From Parasulfuritortus sp037439465 (GTDB lineage: Bacteria; Pseudomonadota; Gammaproteobacteria; Burkholderiales; Thiobacillaceae): 64,000 nt of DNA. Where the stretch lies: assembly GCA_037439465.1 (NCBI GenBank), contig JBBIVX010000001.1:62001-126000 (forward strand). Direction: 5' to 3'. The notes beneath the pieces are model-generated. The model did not search any database, was not told the DNA's origin, and saw only the letters and a list, made by a program, of their open reading frames with translations. Made by a program: the position numbers and the translations under genes. Below are positions 44,704 to 56,152 of the stretch, in pieces. Every line of letters starts with the position of its first letter. Within the stretch, counting starts at the first letter, position 1.

Positions 44704-45615
44704 ATGGACCGCATACAAGCGATGGAAGTGTTCGTGAGGGTGGCCGAGGCGGGCAGTTTCGCGGCCGCCGCCGATCAGCTCGACCTCGCCCGTTCGGCGG
44801 TGACGCGCCAGGTCGCCTTCCTCGAGGCCCGTTTGGGCGTGAAGCTCATCGCCCGCAGCACCCGTCGTCTCAATCTCACGCCTGCGGGCAGCGACTATCT
44901 GGAGAAATGCCGGGAGATACTCTCCCTGGTCAGTGCCGCAGAGGCGGATATGGCCGGCAGCCATCGGATCCCCCGTGGCCGCATACGCGTCAGCATGCCG
45001 ATCAGCTTCGGCATCCAGCAGATGATGCCGCTGCTGGCCGATTTCCTGAGCCTGTATCCCGAGATCAGCATCGATGCCGATTTCAACGACCGGCAGGTCA
45101 ACCTGATCGAGTCCGGTTTCGACCTGGCGATACGCATCACCGAGCAGCTCGAACCGACCCAAGTCTCTCGCCGGCTCAGCGTCTGCCGGATATTCACCCT
45201 GGCCTCACCGGCCTATCTGGATCGGCATGGCACGCCTACGCACCCCGATCAACTCGCCCAGCACGAGTGCCTGGGTTACACCGGAACTGCCAGGCCGGGC
45301 TGGCCGTTCCGGGTCGACGGCGCCACCCGTTTGATCACGGTCCGCTCCCGCTTCCAGGCCAACAACGGCGAGGCGCTGCTGGATGCCACCATACGTGGTC
45401 TCGGTATCAGCAGGACGCCGTCGTTCATAGCGGCCACGGCGATACAGACCGGCCAGGTCAGGCCGATACTGAGGGAATACACGGCGAATGTCCTGGGCAT
45501 CCACGCGGTCTTCCCCGGTGCCCGCTACATGCCCTACCGCGTCCGGGCGTTCGTCGACTATCTGGCCGAACGCATAGGCGGGACGCCCTATTGGGAGTCC
45601 GGGCTCGATCGCTAG
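44704..45615 (+). CDS. LysR family transcriptional regulator
   Basis: 303 residues. N-terminal winged HTH MDRIQAMEVFVRVAEAGSFAAAADQLDLARSAVTRQVAFLEARLGVKLI (in parts) belongs to the CrgA/AaeR-like group by RSAVTRQVAxLE; the substrate-binding domain is intact to the end (VRAFVDYLAERI). ATG 44704 is used because it begins the HTH. It is divergent from the dioxygenase-b561-YceI operon and probably its regulator; the effector is not known. Confidence 0.92.
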   Translation: MDRIQAMEVFVRVAEAGSFAAAADQLDLARSAVTRQVAFLEARLGVKLIARSTRRLNLTPAGSDYLEKCREILSLVSAAEADMAGSHRIPRGRIRVSMPISFGIQQMMPLLADFLSLYPEISIDADFNDRQVNLIESGFDLAIRITEQLEPTQVSRRLSVCRIFTLASPAYLDRHGTPTHPDQLAQHECLGYTGTARPGWPFRVDGATRLITVRSRFQANNGEALLDATIRGLGISRTPSFIAATAIQTGQVRPILREYTANVLGIHAVFPGARYMPYRVRAFVDYLAERIGGTPYWESGLDR

Positions 45616-45756
45616 TCCCGGCCCGGCCCAGCCTATCTTCACCACGATGTCATGCAGGGTGTTGGCGCAATGCTTCGGGCGGCCGCCGGCGCGGTCCAGG
45701 TGCTGGTGGATCTCGCGCCGCTTGAGCATTTTCATGTAGTCATCGCCCTGGAACAG
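45616..45756 (-). pseudogene. Remnant of a DUF47 (PhoU-like) phosphate-transport regulator C-terminus
   Basis: Minus-strand frame LFQGDDYMKMLKRREIHQHLDRA then CANTLHDIVVKIG resembles the C-terminal helices of DUF47 proteins (which end LFxGxDxxxxIKWKEIYExLE, DxCEDVANxxHxIVVK). The stretch between (GGRPKH) looks frame-altered. No full gene is present; the start and most of the helical bundle are missing. This is similarity recalled from the family, not a search. Confidence 0.4.
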
Positions 45757-45864
45757 GTTGGCGAGGGCGCGCCGCTACAGCTTCTCCATGCTGCGGCCAG
45801 GCTTGCGGGCGGGCGTTCGCGTCGACGGTGGCTTCGCTCGGGGCGGCCTGGCAGACCGGACAGG

Positions 45865-45990
45865 TCGATGACGTACCTGTCGTGTTGGCCACCGTGGCGA
45901 TGATGTTGGCGCGTCGAGGAAACCGTTCGTGTGGTCGAACAGCAGCATGATGGCAACGGGCAGAACGGCCGGCAGGGTGACTGTGTCCAA
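45865..45990 (-). pseudogene. Remnant of a Pit-family phosphate permease N-terminus
   Basis: Minus strand reads TVTLPAVLPVAIMLLFDHTNGFLDA, then after a one-base shift ANIIATVANTT: together the conserved first helix of PiT transporters (FDxxNGFHDAANxIATVV). The sequence then loses resemblance. Normally DUF47 precedes pit; here the pit fragment is 5' of the DUF47 piece on the same strand, suggesting deletion and rearrangement. The 422 bp between the LysR gene and the E2 gene contain only these fragments. Confidence 0.45.
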
Positions 45991-46037
45991 CCCAGGTAGG
46001 CTTATAATTCCGTGATCGTTACGGAATGATTGCCCCC

Positions 46038-47186
46038 ATGCGCATACAAGTCAAAGCCCCCGAACTTTCCGAGTCCGTACAGAGCGGCACCCTGCTCGAT
46101 TGGCGCAAGCGGCAAGGCGATCGCGTGGAGCGCGATGAAATCCTGGCTGACCTGGAGACTGACAAGGTCATACTGGAAATCACGGCGCCCGAGACGGGGG
46201 TGTTGACGGCCATACTGGTGCAACCCGGGACGGAGGTGAAGGCAGGCGCGCCGCTGGCGGTGCTCGACACGGAGGCGGCCATCTCCATGGCTGCCCCGGC
46301 AACGGCGGTGCCGCCGACGCCACAGGCAATTCCCGCACACGTGCCGCCCTCGCGGCGGAAAGAGGCCTTGCTGGCACGAGAGGCAGAGGCCACCGTCGTG
46401 GCGCCTCAGCCAATGCCACCTGCCGCCCCGCCCAAGCAGGCAGAACCGCCGCGGGCGGCGCTTCCGGCCGGGCCTGTGGCTTCCGGCCGGGGCGAGCGGC
46501 GGGAGCCGATGTCGCGTCTGCGCCGGCGCATCGCCGAGCGTTTGAAGGAGGCGCAAAACAATGCCGCCATGCTGACCACCTTCAACGAGGTCAACATGCA
46601 GCCGGTACAAGATTTGCGTGCCCGCCAGCAGGAGGGCTTCCACAAGGGGCACGGTGTAAAACTGGGACTGATGTCCTTCTTCGTGCAGGCGGTTTGCCAA
46701 GCGCTCAGGGCCTTTCCGACAGTGAATGCCTCGGTAGACGGTCAGGACATCGTTTTTCACGATTATTACGACATAGGCATCGCCGTCAGCTCCGAGCGCG
46801 GCTTGGTGGTGCCCGTTCTGCGGGATGCCGACCGGCTTTCCTTCGCGGACATCGAAAGGCACATCGCCGATTTCGGCCGGCGGGCGAGTGCCCTCGAACT
46901 CCATCTGGAGGAACTGGAAGGTGGCACCTTCACCATTTCCAACGGCGGCGTGTTCGGCTCCATGCTTTCCACCCCCATACTCAACCCGCCCCAGTCGGGC
47001 GTGCTTGGCCTGCATCGCATCCAGGATAGACCGGTGGTGGAGAACGGCCAGGTGGTGATCAGGCCGATGATGTACCTGGCGCTGTCCTACGATCACCGCC
47101 TCATCGACGGTCGCGAGGCGGTAAGCTTCCTGCGCCGCGTCAAGGAAACCCTGGAAGACCCCGCCCGCCTGCTGTTGGAGCTCTGA
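46038..47186 (+). CDS. Dihydrolipoamide acyltransferase (E2), orphan, without E1/E3-binding domain
   Basis: 382 residues. Residues 1-~76 are a lipoyl domain with the lipoylated Lys in LETDKVILEITAP (about 42). A Pro/Ala-rich linker follows. The usual peripheral-subunit binding domain (SPAARKLAxExGxD..) is not recognisable; only SRRKEALLAREAEA is there. The catalytic acyltransferase domain starts at SRLRRRIAERLKEAQNNAAMLTTFNEV and ends with the active-site His-x3-Asp-Gly in DHRLIDGREAVSFLRRV, close to OdhB/SucB. E1 and E3 genes are not in the window, and homologues are normally about 400-420 residues. Start ATG 46038 (MRIQVKAPELSES) fits the family; 46026 is possible. Confidence 0.85.
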   Translation: MRIQVKAPELSESVQSGTLLDWRKRQGDRVERDEILADLETDKVILEITAPETGVLTAILVQPGTEVKAGAPLAVLDTEAAISMAAPATAVPPTPQAIPAHVPPSRRKEALLAREAEATVVAPQPMPPAAPPKQAEPPRAALPAGPVASGRGERREPMSRLRRRIAERLKEAQNNAAMLTTFNEVNMQPVQDLRARQQEGFHKGHGVKLGLMSFFVQAVCQALRAFPTVNASVDGQDIVFHDYYDIGIAVSSERGLVVPVLRDADRLSFADIERHIADFGRRASALELHLEELEGGTFTISNGGVFGSMLSTPILNPPQSGVLGLHRIQDRPVVENGQVVIRPMMYLALSYDHRLIDGREAVSFLRRVKETLEDPARLLLEL

Positions 47187-47301
47187 CGGTCGGGCCGCGC
47201 CCACCCCAATGGCACCGGGCGAAGGACTTCATTACCCTCTGTCCACAGCCATCCCCATCAAGGGGGGGCAACACCTGGTTGGCGGCACTTGGCCATGACC
47301 G

Positions 47302-48318
47302 TTAGAACTTGGTGATGATGTTATCTTCGTTTTCCAGCACCTTGGTGGCCGGTCCTACCAACAGCGGGTCCGGGGCGTGGACGACATGTTCGTCCTTGCT
47401 CGCATAAGGCAGATTGGCGAGAAAGTAGCGCATGCAATTGAGCCGTGCCCTCTTCTTGTCGTCGGACTTGATGACGGTCCAGGGCGAGTCGGCAGTGTCG
47501 GTGTGAAAGAACATGGCCTTCTTGGCCTCGGTGTATTCGTCCCACTTGTCGAGCGACTGGATGTCGATGGGCGACAGCTTCCAGTGTTTGAGCGGGTCGT
47601 CGCGGCGGGCGATGAAGCGGCGCAGTTGCTCCTCGCGGCTGACCGAGAACCAGAACTTGAACAGGCGGATGCCGCTGTTCACCAGCATCCGTTCCAGTTG
47701 CGGCACTTGGCGCATGAATTCGAGATATTCCTGTGGCGTGCAGAAACCCATCACTCGCTCGACGCCGGCGCGGTTGTACCAGGAACGGTCGAAAAAGACG
47801 ATCTCGCCGCTGGTTGGGAAGTGCTGAATGTAGCGTTGGAAATACCACTCGCCGCGTTCCCGGTCGGAGGGCTTTTCCAGGGCCACCACCCGCGCGCTGC
47901 GCGGGTTCAGGTGTTCCATGTAGCGTTTGATGGCGCCGCCCTTGCCGGCCGCGTCGCGGCCCTCGAACAAGAGGATGATTTTCTGGCCGGTCTCCCGCAC
48001 CCAGTTTTGCACCTTGAGCAGTTCAATCTGCAGCAGGGCCTTTTGCGCTTCGTACTCCTTGCGCCGCATACGGGTGCGATAGGGATAGTCGGCGGGCAGC
48101 GGCGCGTAGTCACTCTCCTCGGAGGTGCCGTGTGGGGCATGGGCGACCGCCTCGGCCACCGGGCCGTGACTGACCGCTTCGATGGCGGCGACGGCATTGG
48201 GGTCGGGAGCCGACGGGGTGTTTTTATGCCTTGCCGTCTCCAGTACGGGTGCATCGGTGGGAACGATTTTTAGAGCAGGGGAGCGACGGGTGCGTGTCTT
48301 GCGGGAGGGTGTGGCCAT
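47302..48318 (-). CDS. ppk2: Polyphosphate kinase 2
   Basis: 338 residues. After a 90-residue Ala/Pro-rich N-terminal extension comes the PPK2 domain: Walker A in LLFEGRDAAGKGGAIKR, lid RERGEWYFQRYIQHFP, Walker B-like IVFFDRSWYNRAGVERVMGF, and KHWKLSPIDIQSLDKW. It makes GTP or ATP from polyphosphate, or the reverse. Class I single-domain. It converges on the E2 gene. The N-terminal extension may be regulatory or a targeting segment. Confidence 0.95.
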   Translation of the reverse strand: MATPSRKTRTRRSPALKIVPTDAPVLETARHKNTPSAPDPNAVAAIEAVSHGPVAEAVAHAPHGTSEESDYAPLPADYPYRTRMRRKEYEAQKALLQIELLKVQNWVRETGQKIILLFEGRDAAGKGGAIKRYMEHLNPRSARVVALEKPSDRERGEWYFQRYIQHFPTSGEIVFFDRSWYNRAGVERVMGFCTPQEYLEFMRQVPQLERMLVNSGIRLFKFWFSVSREEQLRRFIARRDDPLKHWKLSPIDIQSLDKWDEYTEAKKAMFFHTDTADSPWTVIKSDDKKRARLNCMRYFLANLPYASKDEHVVHAPDPLLVGPATKVLENEDNIITKF

Positions 48319-48361
48319 GATGATCCCTGTGTAGTTCGTTGCAATGTGATTAAAACCCTAT

Positions 48362-51871
<3,510 letters not shown>

Positions 51872-51893
51872 GGCCTCCGCGGCCTCGTCGCCG

Positions 51894-52718
51894 TCAGATG
51901 CCGCGCAGCAGCTCGTTTATGCCGACCTTTGACAGGGTCTTGGCGTCGACCTTTTTTACGATCACGGCGCAATAGAGACTGTATTTCCCATCCGTCGATG
52001 GCAGGTTGCCGCTGACCACCACGGAGCCGGCCGGGATGCGGCCGTAGCTGACCTCGCCGGTCTCGCGGTCGTAGATCTTGGTACTTTGGCCAATGTAGAC
52101 GCCCATGGAGATGACGCAGTTGTCCTCCACCACCACCCCTTCGACCACTTCCGAGCGGGCGCCGATGAAGCAGTTGTCGCCGATGATGGTGGGGCCGGCC
52201 TGGACCGGTTCCAGCACGCCGCCGATGCCGACGCCGCCGGAGAGGTGGACGTTCTTGCCGATCTGGGCGCAGGAGCCGACGGTAGCCCAGGTATCGACCA
52301 TGGTGCCTTCATCGACATAGGCGCCGATGTTGACATAGGACGGCATAAGCACCACGTTCTTGCCGATGAACGCGCCGCGCCGCGCGGCGGCCGGCGGCAC
52401 CACGCGGAAGCCGCCTGCGCGGAAGTCGCGGCTGTTGCAGTCGGCGAACTTGGAGGGCACCTTGTCGTAGTAGTTGGTGAAACCGCCCTTGATGAGGGCG
52501 TTGTCTTCCAGCCGGAAGGAGAGCAGCACGGCCTTCTTGATCCACTGGTGAGTGACCCAGTTCTGGCCGCCGGTACGCTCGGCGACCCTGAGTTGGCCCT
52601 TGTCGAGTGCGTCGATCACCGACATGACGGCATCCTTGACCTTGGGCTCGGCGGTGCGGGGGGTGATGTCGGCGCGGCGTTCGAAGGCCTCTTCGATGAT
52701 GGCTTGCAGTGCTTGCAT
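51894..52718 (-). CDS. dapD: 2,3,4,5-tetrahydropyridine-2,6-dicarboxylate N-succinyltransferase
   Basis: 274 residues; lysine/DAP pathway, succinylates tetrahydrodipicolinate. The left-handed beta-helix of hexapeptide repeats covers ~105-250 (VVLMPSYVNIGAYVDEGTMVDTWATVGSCAQIGKNVHLSGGVGIGG in parts), with N-terminal EEAFERRADITPRT and C-terminal helices. Length equals E. coli DapD (274). dapC lies 45 bp upstream on the same strand, so they form a DAP operon with the oxoprolinase gene downstream. Confidence 0.97.
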   Translation of the reverse strand: MQALQAIIEEAFERRADITPRTAEPKVKDAVMSVIDALDKGQLRVAERTGGQNWVTHQWIKKAVLLSFRLEDNALIKGGFTNYYDKVPSKFADCNSRDFRAGGFRVVPPAAARRGAFIGKNVVLMPSYVNIGAYVDEGTMVDTWATVGSCAQIGKNVHLSGGVGIGGVLEPVQAGPTIIGDNCFIGARSEVVEGVVVEDNCVISMGVYIGQSTKIYDRETGEVSYGRIPAGSVVVSGNLPSTDGKYSLYCAVIVKKVDAKTLSKVGINELLRGI

Positions 52719-52763
52719 GGCGGTTCCTTTTAGTTGAGAGGCATGACGCGAAGGCGTTTTTTG

Positions 52764-53957
52764 TCACGCCTTTTCGTTAACGAATTCGACGATGCGCCTG
52801 GCGGCTTCGACGCAGGCCTCCAGCCCATCGACCAGGGCAATGCGGACGAAACCTTGGCCGGGGTTGACGCCGCCGCCGGCGCGCGCCAGAAACCGGCCGG
52901 GCAATACGGTGACGTGCTTGGCGCGGTAAAGCTCGCGGGCGAACCCGGCGTCATCGCCGCCCGGCAGCTTCGCCCAGAGATAGAAGGCGGCGTCGGGCGG
53001 CGCGAAGTTCAGCGCGTCTTTTAGTATTGGCATGACGGCAGCGAACTTTTCGCGGTACTGGCGGCGATTCTCCACGACATGCGCCTCGTCCTGCCAGGCG
53101 GCGGCGGAAGCGGCCTGGATGGCCGGGTTCATGGCGCTGCCGTGATAGGTGCGGTAGAGGAGGAATTGCCGGATAAGACCGGCGTTGCCGGCGACGAAGC
53201 CGGAGCGCATGCCGGGCACGTTGGAGCGTTTGGACAGGCTGTTGAACACCACCAGCCGGCTGAAGTCGCGGTCCAACATCTCGGCGGCGGACAGCGCGCC
53301 CAGCGGCGGGGCGTCCTCGTCGAAGTAGATCTCGGAATAGCACTCGTCGGCGGCAATGATGAAACCGTATTGCTCGGAGAGATCGAACAGCGCCTGCCAT
53401 TCGTTCAGCGTCAGTACCTTGCCGGTGGGGTTGCCGGGCGAGCAGATATAGGCCAGTTGCACCGTTTCCCACAGATCCTCGGGCACCTCATCGAGCGCCA
53501 GGTGGTAGCCGTTTTCCGGCAGGGTGTTGAGAAAGTAGGGCTTGGCCCCGGCCAGGATGGCGGCGCCCTCGTAGATTTGGTAGAAGGGATTGGGCGAGAG
53601 CACCCGCTTGACGTGTCTGGTCGGGTCGATGACCGCCTGGGCGAAGGCGAACAAGGCCTCCCGGCTGCCGTTGACTGGCAGTATCTGGCTGGCCGGATCC
53701 AGGTTCACGCCGTAGCGTCGCTCGCACCAGCCGGCAATGGCGCCGCGCAGGGCGTCGCTGCCCTGGGTTATGGGATAATTGGCCAGCCCCGCCAGATTGG
53801 CCGTCAGGACATCGCCGATGAAGGCTGGGGTCGGGTGTTTCGGTTCGCCGATAGACAGGTTGATCGGTGACAGTTCCGGGTTGGCGGTCACGCCGGCGAA
53901 CAGTTCCCTGAGCCTCTGAAACGGATAGGGCTGCAATTGATCGAGACGGGGATTCAC
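52764..53957 (-). CDS. dapC: Succinyldiaminopimelate aminotransferase
   Basis: About 397 residues, fold-type I aminotransferase. INLSIGEPKHPTPAFI, NPFYQIYEGAA, CSPGNPTGKVL, AADECYSEIYF, and the PLP Lys in SLSKRSNVPGMRSGFV (about 238) are as in DapC of betaproteobacteria. The GTG start at 53957 (then NPRLDQLQPYPFQRL) matches the usual N-terminus; ATG at 53990 or 53987 would add 10 or 11 residues. It is followed by dapD, and divergent from the DMT transporter. Confidence 0.92.
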   Translation of the reverse strand: MNPRLDQLQPYPFQRLRELFAGVTANPELSPINLSIGEPKHPTPAFIGDVLTANLAGLANYPITQGSDALRGAIAGWCERRYGVNLDPASQILPVNGSREALFAFAQAVIDPTRHVKRVLSPNPFYQIYEGAAILAGAKPYFLNTLPENGYHLALDEVPEDLWETVQLAYICSPGNPTGKVLTLNEWQALFDLSEQYGFIIAADECYSEIYFDEDAPPLGALSAAEMLDRDFSRLVVFNSLSKRSNVPGMRSGFVAGNAGLIRQFLLYRTYHGSAMNPAIQAASAAAWQDEAHVVENRRQYREKFAAVMPILKDALNFAPPDAAFYLWAKLPGGDDAGFARELYRAKHVTVLPGRFLARAGGGVNPGQGFVRIALVDGLEACVEAARRIVEFVNEKA

Positions 53958-53997
53958 TGCGGCGTTGTCCTGACAAGCGAAGGCCATCATTATACGT

Positions 53998-54918
53998 ATG
54001 TTCACCTCCTCGCGCCGCCTGCTGGCGCCCCTGGCACTGATCGTCGCGGCCTGCGTCTGGGGTGTGGCCTGGTATCCCTATCGCCTGCTCGCCCAGGCCG
54101 GACTGACCGGCAGCCAGTCTTCACTGCTGACGTATGCGGTCGCCTTGTCGATCATGCTGGCGATCTATCCACCCCGGCGGCCGTGGTCGTCCGCCAATCG
54201 CCCGCTGCTGCTTGCGGTGGCGCTGGCGGCCGGCTGGACCAACCTGGCTTATGTGCTGGCGGTGATCCAGGGCGAGATCATGCGGGTCATGCTGCTGTTC
54301 TACCTGGCGCCGCTCTGGACCGTATTGTTTGCCCGGCTGATCCTCGCCGAAAAGGCCGGGGCCTGGGGCTGGCTGGTGATTGTCATGGCCATGCTTGGCG
54401 CCGTGGTCATGCTCTACGACCCCGATGGCGGTCTGCCTTTCCCGGCCAACATTGCGGAATGGCTGGGGTTGTCGGCCGGCGTTACTTTTGCCTTGTCCAA
54501 CGTATTGGCGCGCCGGCTCAAGAAGGTCCCGACCGAGCGGCGTAGTGTCTGGATATTCGCCGGCGTGCTCTCGATCGCCTTGCTGCCGGTAACCGGGGAG
54601 GGCGATCTGGCGGTCCGGCTGGCTGCTTTGACCGGATTTGCTTGGGCGCTGGTCATGCTGACGGGCGGCTTGCTGGTCCTGGCGACCTTTTCGGTGCAGT
54701 ACGGCCTGGCCCATACCCCGGCCAACCGGGCCATCGTCATCCTGCTCACCGAACTGGTGGCGGCGGCGTTTTTCAGTTGGTACTGGGCCGGCGAGGCGAT
54801 GGGCCTCCAGGAGTGGCTGGGCGGGGCGCTGATCGTCGCGGCCAGCCTGATTTCAGGCAGAATGGACAGTGAAACGGATGGTGTGGCCGATTCACGCCTG
54901 CCCCAACGGGATTTGTAG
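53998..54918 (+). CDS. DMT superfamily (EamA) transporter
   Basis: 306 residues with ten hydrophobic helices in two EamA repeats; GVAWYPYRLLAQAGLTG, LAPLWTVLFARLILAEKAGAWGW and TPANRAIVILLTELVAAAFFSWYWAGEAM mark the repeat ends. Likely an exporter of amino acids or small metabolites. Divergent from dapC with 40 bp between start codons; a link to lysine/DAP cannot be shown. Followed by the yggU-like gene after 5 bp. Confidence 0.9.
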   Translation: MFTSSRRLLAPLALIVAACVWGVAWYPYRLLAQAGLTGSQSSLLTYAVALSIMLAIYPPRRPWSSANRPLLLAVALAAGWTNLAYVLAVIQGEIMRVMLLFYLAPLWTVLFARLILAEKAGAWGWLVIVMAMLGAVVMLYDPDGGLPFPANIAEWLGLSAGVTFALSNVLARRLKKVPTERRSVWIFAGVLSIALLPVTGEGDLAVRLAALTGFAWALVMLTGGLLVLATFSVQYGLAHTPANRAIVILLTELVAAAFFSWYWAGEAMGLQEWLGGALIVAASLISGRMDSETDGVADSRLPQRDL

Positions 54919-54923
54919 GATGA

Positions 54924-55265
54924 ATGAAAATGGCTAGCGGCAAGAACAGACCGACGGATAAAGCGGCGGTGAAGTCGTTCTTTTATTGGGATGGCGACAC
55001 CCTGGTGCTAAATATCCTCGGCAAGCCCAGCGCCAAACAGGATGCCATCGGCAAGCCCTACGGCCATCAACTCAAGGTCAGCGTTACGGCGGCGCCGCGC
55101 TCGGGTAAAGCGACCGACCACATGGTGCGCTTTCTGGCAGGGGAATTCGGCGTCGCCGCCGCCGACATCGAGGTCGTCTTCGGCCGCATGAATGTGAACA
55201 AGCAAGTGCGCATCAAGGCGCCCAAACGCTTGCCGGCGGTGATCGCCCAGCAAGAATTGGTTTAA
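54924..55265 (+). CDS. DUF167 (YggU) family protein
   Basis: 113 residues. SFFYWDGDTLVLNILGKPSAKQDAIG, HQLKVSVTAAPRSGKATDHMVRFLAGEFGV and FGRMNVNKQVRIKAP match YggU: a small alpha/beta fold with the conserved KVSVTAAPxxGKAN motif (here KATD). Function unknown. AGGA is five bases before the ATG. 5 bp after the DMT gene. Confidence 0.9.
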   Translation: MKMASGKNRPTDKAAVKSFFYWDGDTLVLNILGKPSAKQDAIGKPYGHQLKVSVTAAPRSGKATDHMVRFLAGEFGVAAADIEVVFGRMNVNKQVRIKAPKRLPAVIAQQELV

Positions 55266-55280
55266 CGAGGAGGGCAGGCA

Positions 55281-55490
55281 ATGAGGCATATGTTGATGCT
55301 GGTGTTGTCGCTGCCACTGGCTGCCTGCGGCGTGGGCGAGACGGTTGGCGTGGCGGCTGTCGAGGCCGAGGCCAAGGCCAAGGAGATCGAGGCCGGTCAA
55401 CGACTCGAGGCCGAAACCAAGGCGCGGCTGGAACGGTCGTTGGCGACCGAGAAAATAAAACTCGAGGACATGGAGGCAGGCAAGCGCTGA
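55281..55490 (+). CDS. Small predicted lipoprotein
   Basis: 69 residues. A short signal with lipobox LAAC (cysteine 16) gives a 54-residue mature lipoprotein that is a charged coiled-coil-like helix (EAEAKAKEIEAGQRLEAETKARLERSL). GGAGGG precedes the ATG. Similar short lipoproteins are common; function unknown. Downstream of yggU by 15 bp. Confidence 0.75.
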   Translation: MRHMLMLVLSLPLAACGVGETVGVAAVEAEAKAKEIEAGQRLEAETKARLERSLATEKIKLEDMEAGKR

Positions 55491-55531
55491 CGGGCATGAC
55501 GAAGCGTTGCCCCGGTCATGAAACGCCATAG

Positions 55532-55548
55532 GGCGGCCAAAGGCCGCC
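55532..55548. terminator. Hairpin downstream of the small lipoprotein gene
   Basis: GGCGGCC (55532-55538) and GGCCGCC (55542-55548) around AAA. Without a T-run; the 172-bp gap to bcp holds no other recognisable feature. Confidence 0.35.
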
Positions 55549-55662
55549 GAATGGCTGCGGCCGTTGCGGCGACCCATGGCCGATTGTGGCACGATACCCG
55601 CTGGCTTGCCGATGCCGGCCCGGCCACGCATAATGCCGTGAAACAGTGATGGCGCGGCCTTT

Positions 55663-56121
55663 ATGGAAAACCAGTTCGTTGCGGATTTTGAATTGCCCGG
55701 CACGGGCGGCACCCTGTTTCGTCCGGCCGATTATCGGGGCCAGTGCGTCGTGCTCTATTTCTACCCCAAGGATAATACTCCGGGCTGCACCGCCGAGGGC
55801 CAGGACTTCGCGGCGTTGCATCCCCAATTCACCGCGCTCGGCGCCAAGGTGTTCGGCATCTCGCGTGATAGCCTGAAATCACACGAGGGGTTCAAGGCCA
55901 AGCTCAACCTGCCGTTCGAACTCCTCAGCGATGCCGACGAAAAGGCTTGCACGCTGTTTGCCGTCATCAAGATGAAAAACATGTATGGCAAGAAGGTGCG
56001 CGGCATTGAGCGCAGTACCTTTGTGCTCGACCGCCAGGGCCGCATCGCCAGGGCCTGGCGTGGCGTGAAGGTGCCGGACCATGCACGCGCTGTGCTCGAT
56101 TTCGTGCGGTCGCTGGCCTGA
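55663..56121 (+). CDS. bcp: Thioredoxin-dependent peroxiredoxin, Bcp type
   Basis: 152 residues, AhpC/TSA fold. VVLYFYPKDNTPGCTAEGQDF contains the peroxidatic Cys (about 44). The resolving Cys five residues later in E. coli Bcp (PGCTxxAC) is replaced; a second Cys lies in ADEKACTLF, about residue 90. So resolution must use a different partner or cysteine. Reduces hydroperoxides. 31 bp upstream of the PhoH gene. Confidence 0.93.
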   Translation: MENQFVADFELPGTGGTLFRPADYRGQCVVLYFYPKDNTPGCTAEGQDFAALHPQFTALGAKVFGISRDSLKSHEGFKAKLNLPFELLSDADEKACTLFAVIKMKNMYGKKVRGIERSTFVLDRQGRIARAWRGVKVPDHARAVLDFVRSLA

Positions 56122-56152
56122 ACCCTCTCCCTTCTCGTCTCGAAACGTGCAC

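Noticed and set aside
45205..45735. Minus-strand 176-codon frame overlapping the LysR gene end
   Set aside because: Only its first ~40 residues (the DUF47-like piece) look like protein; the rest is antisense to LysR.
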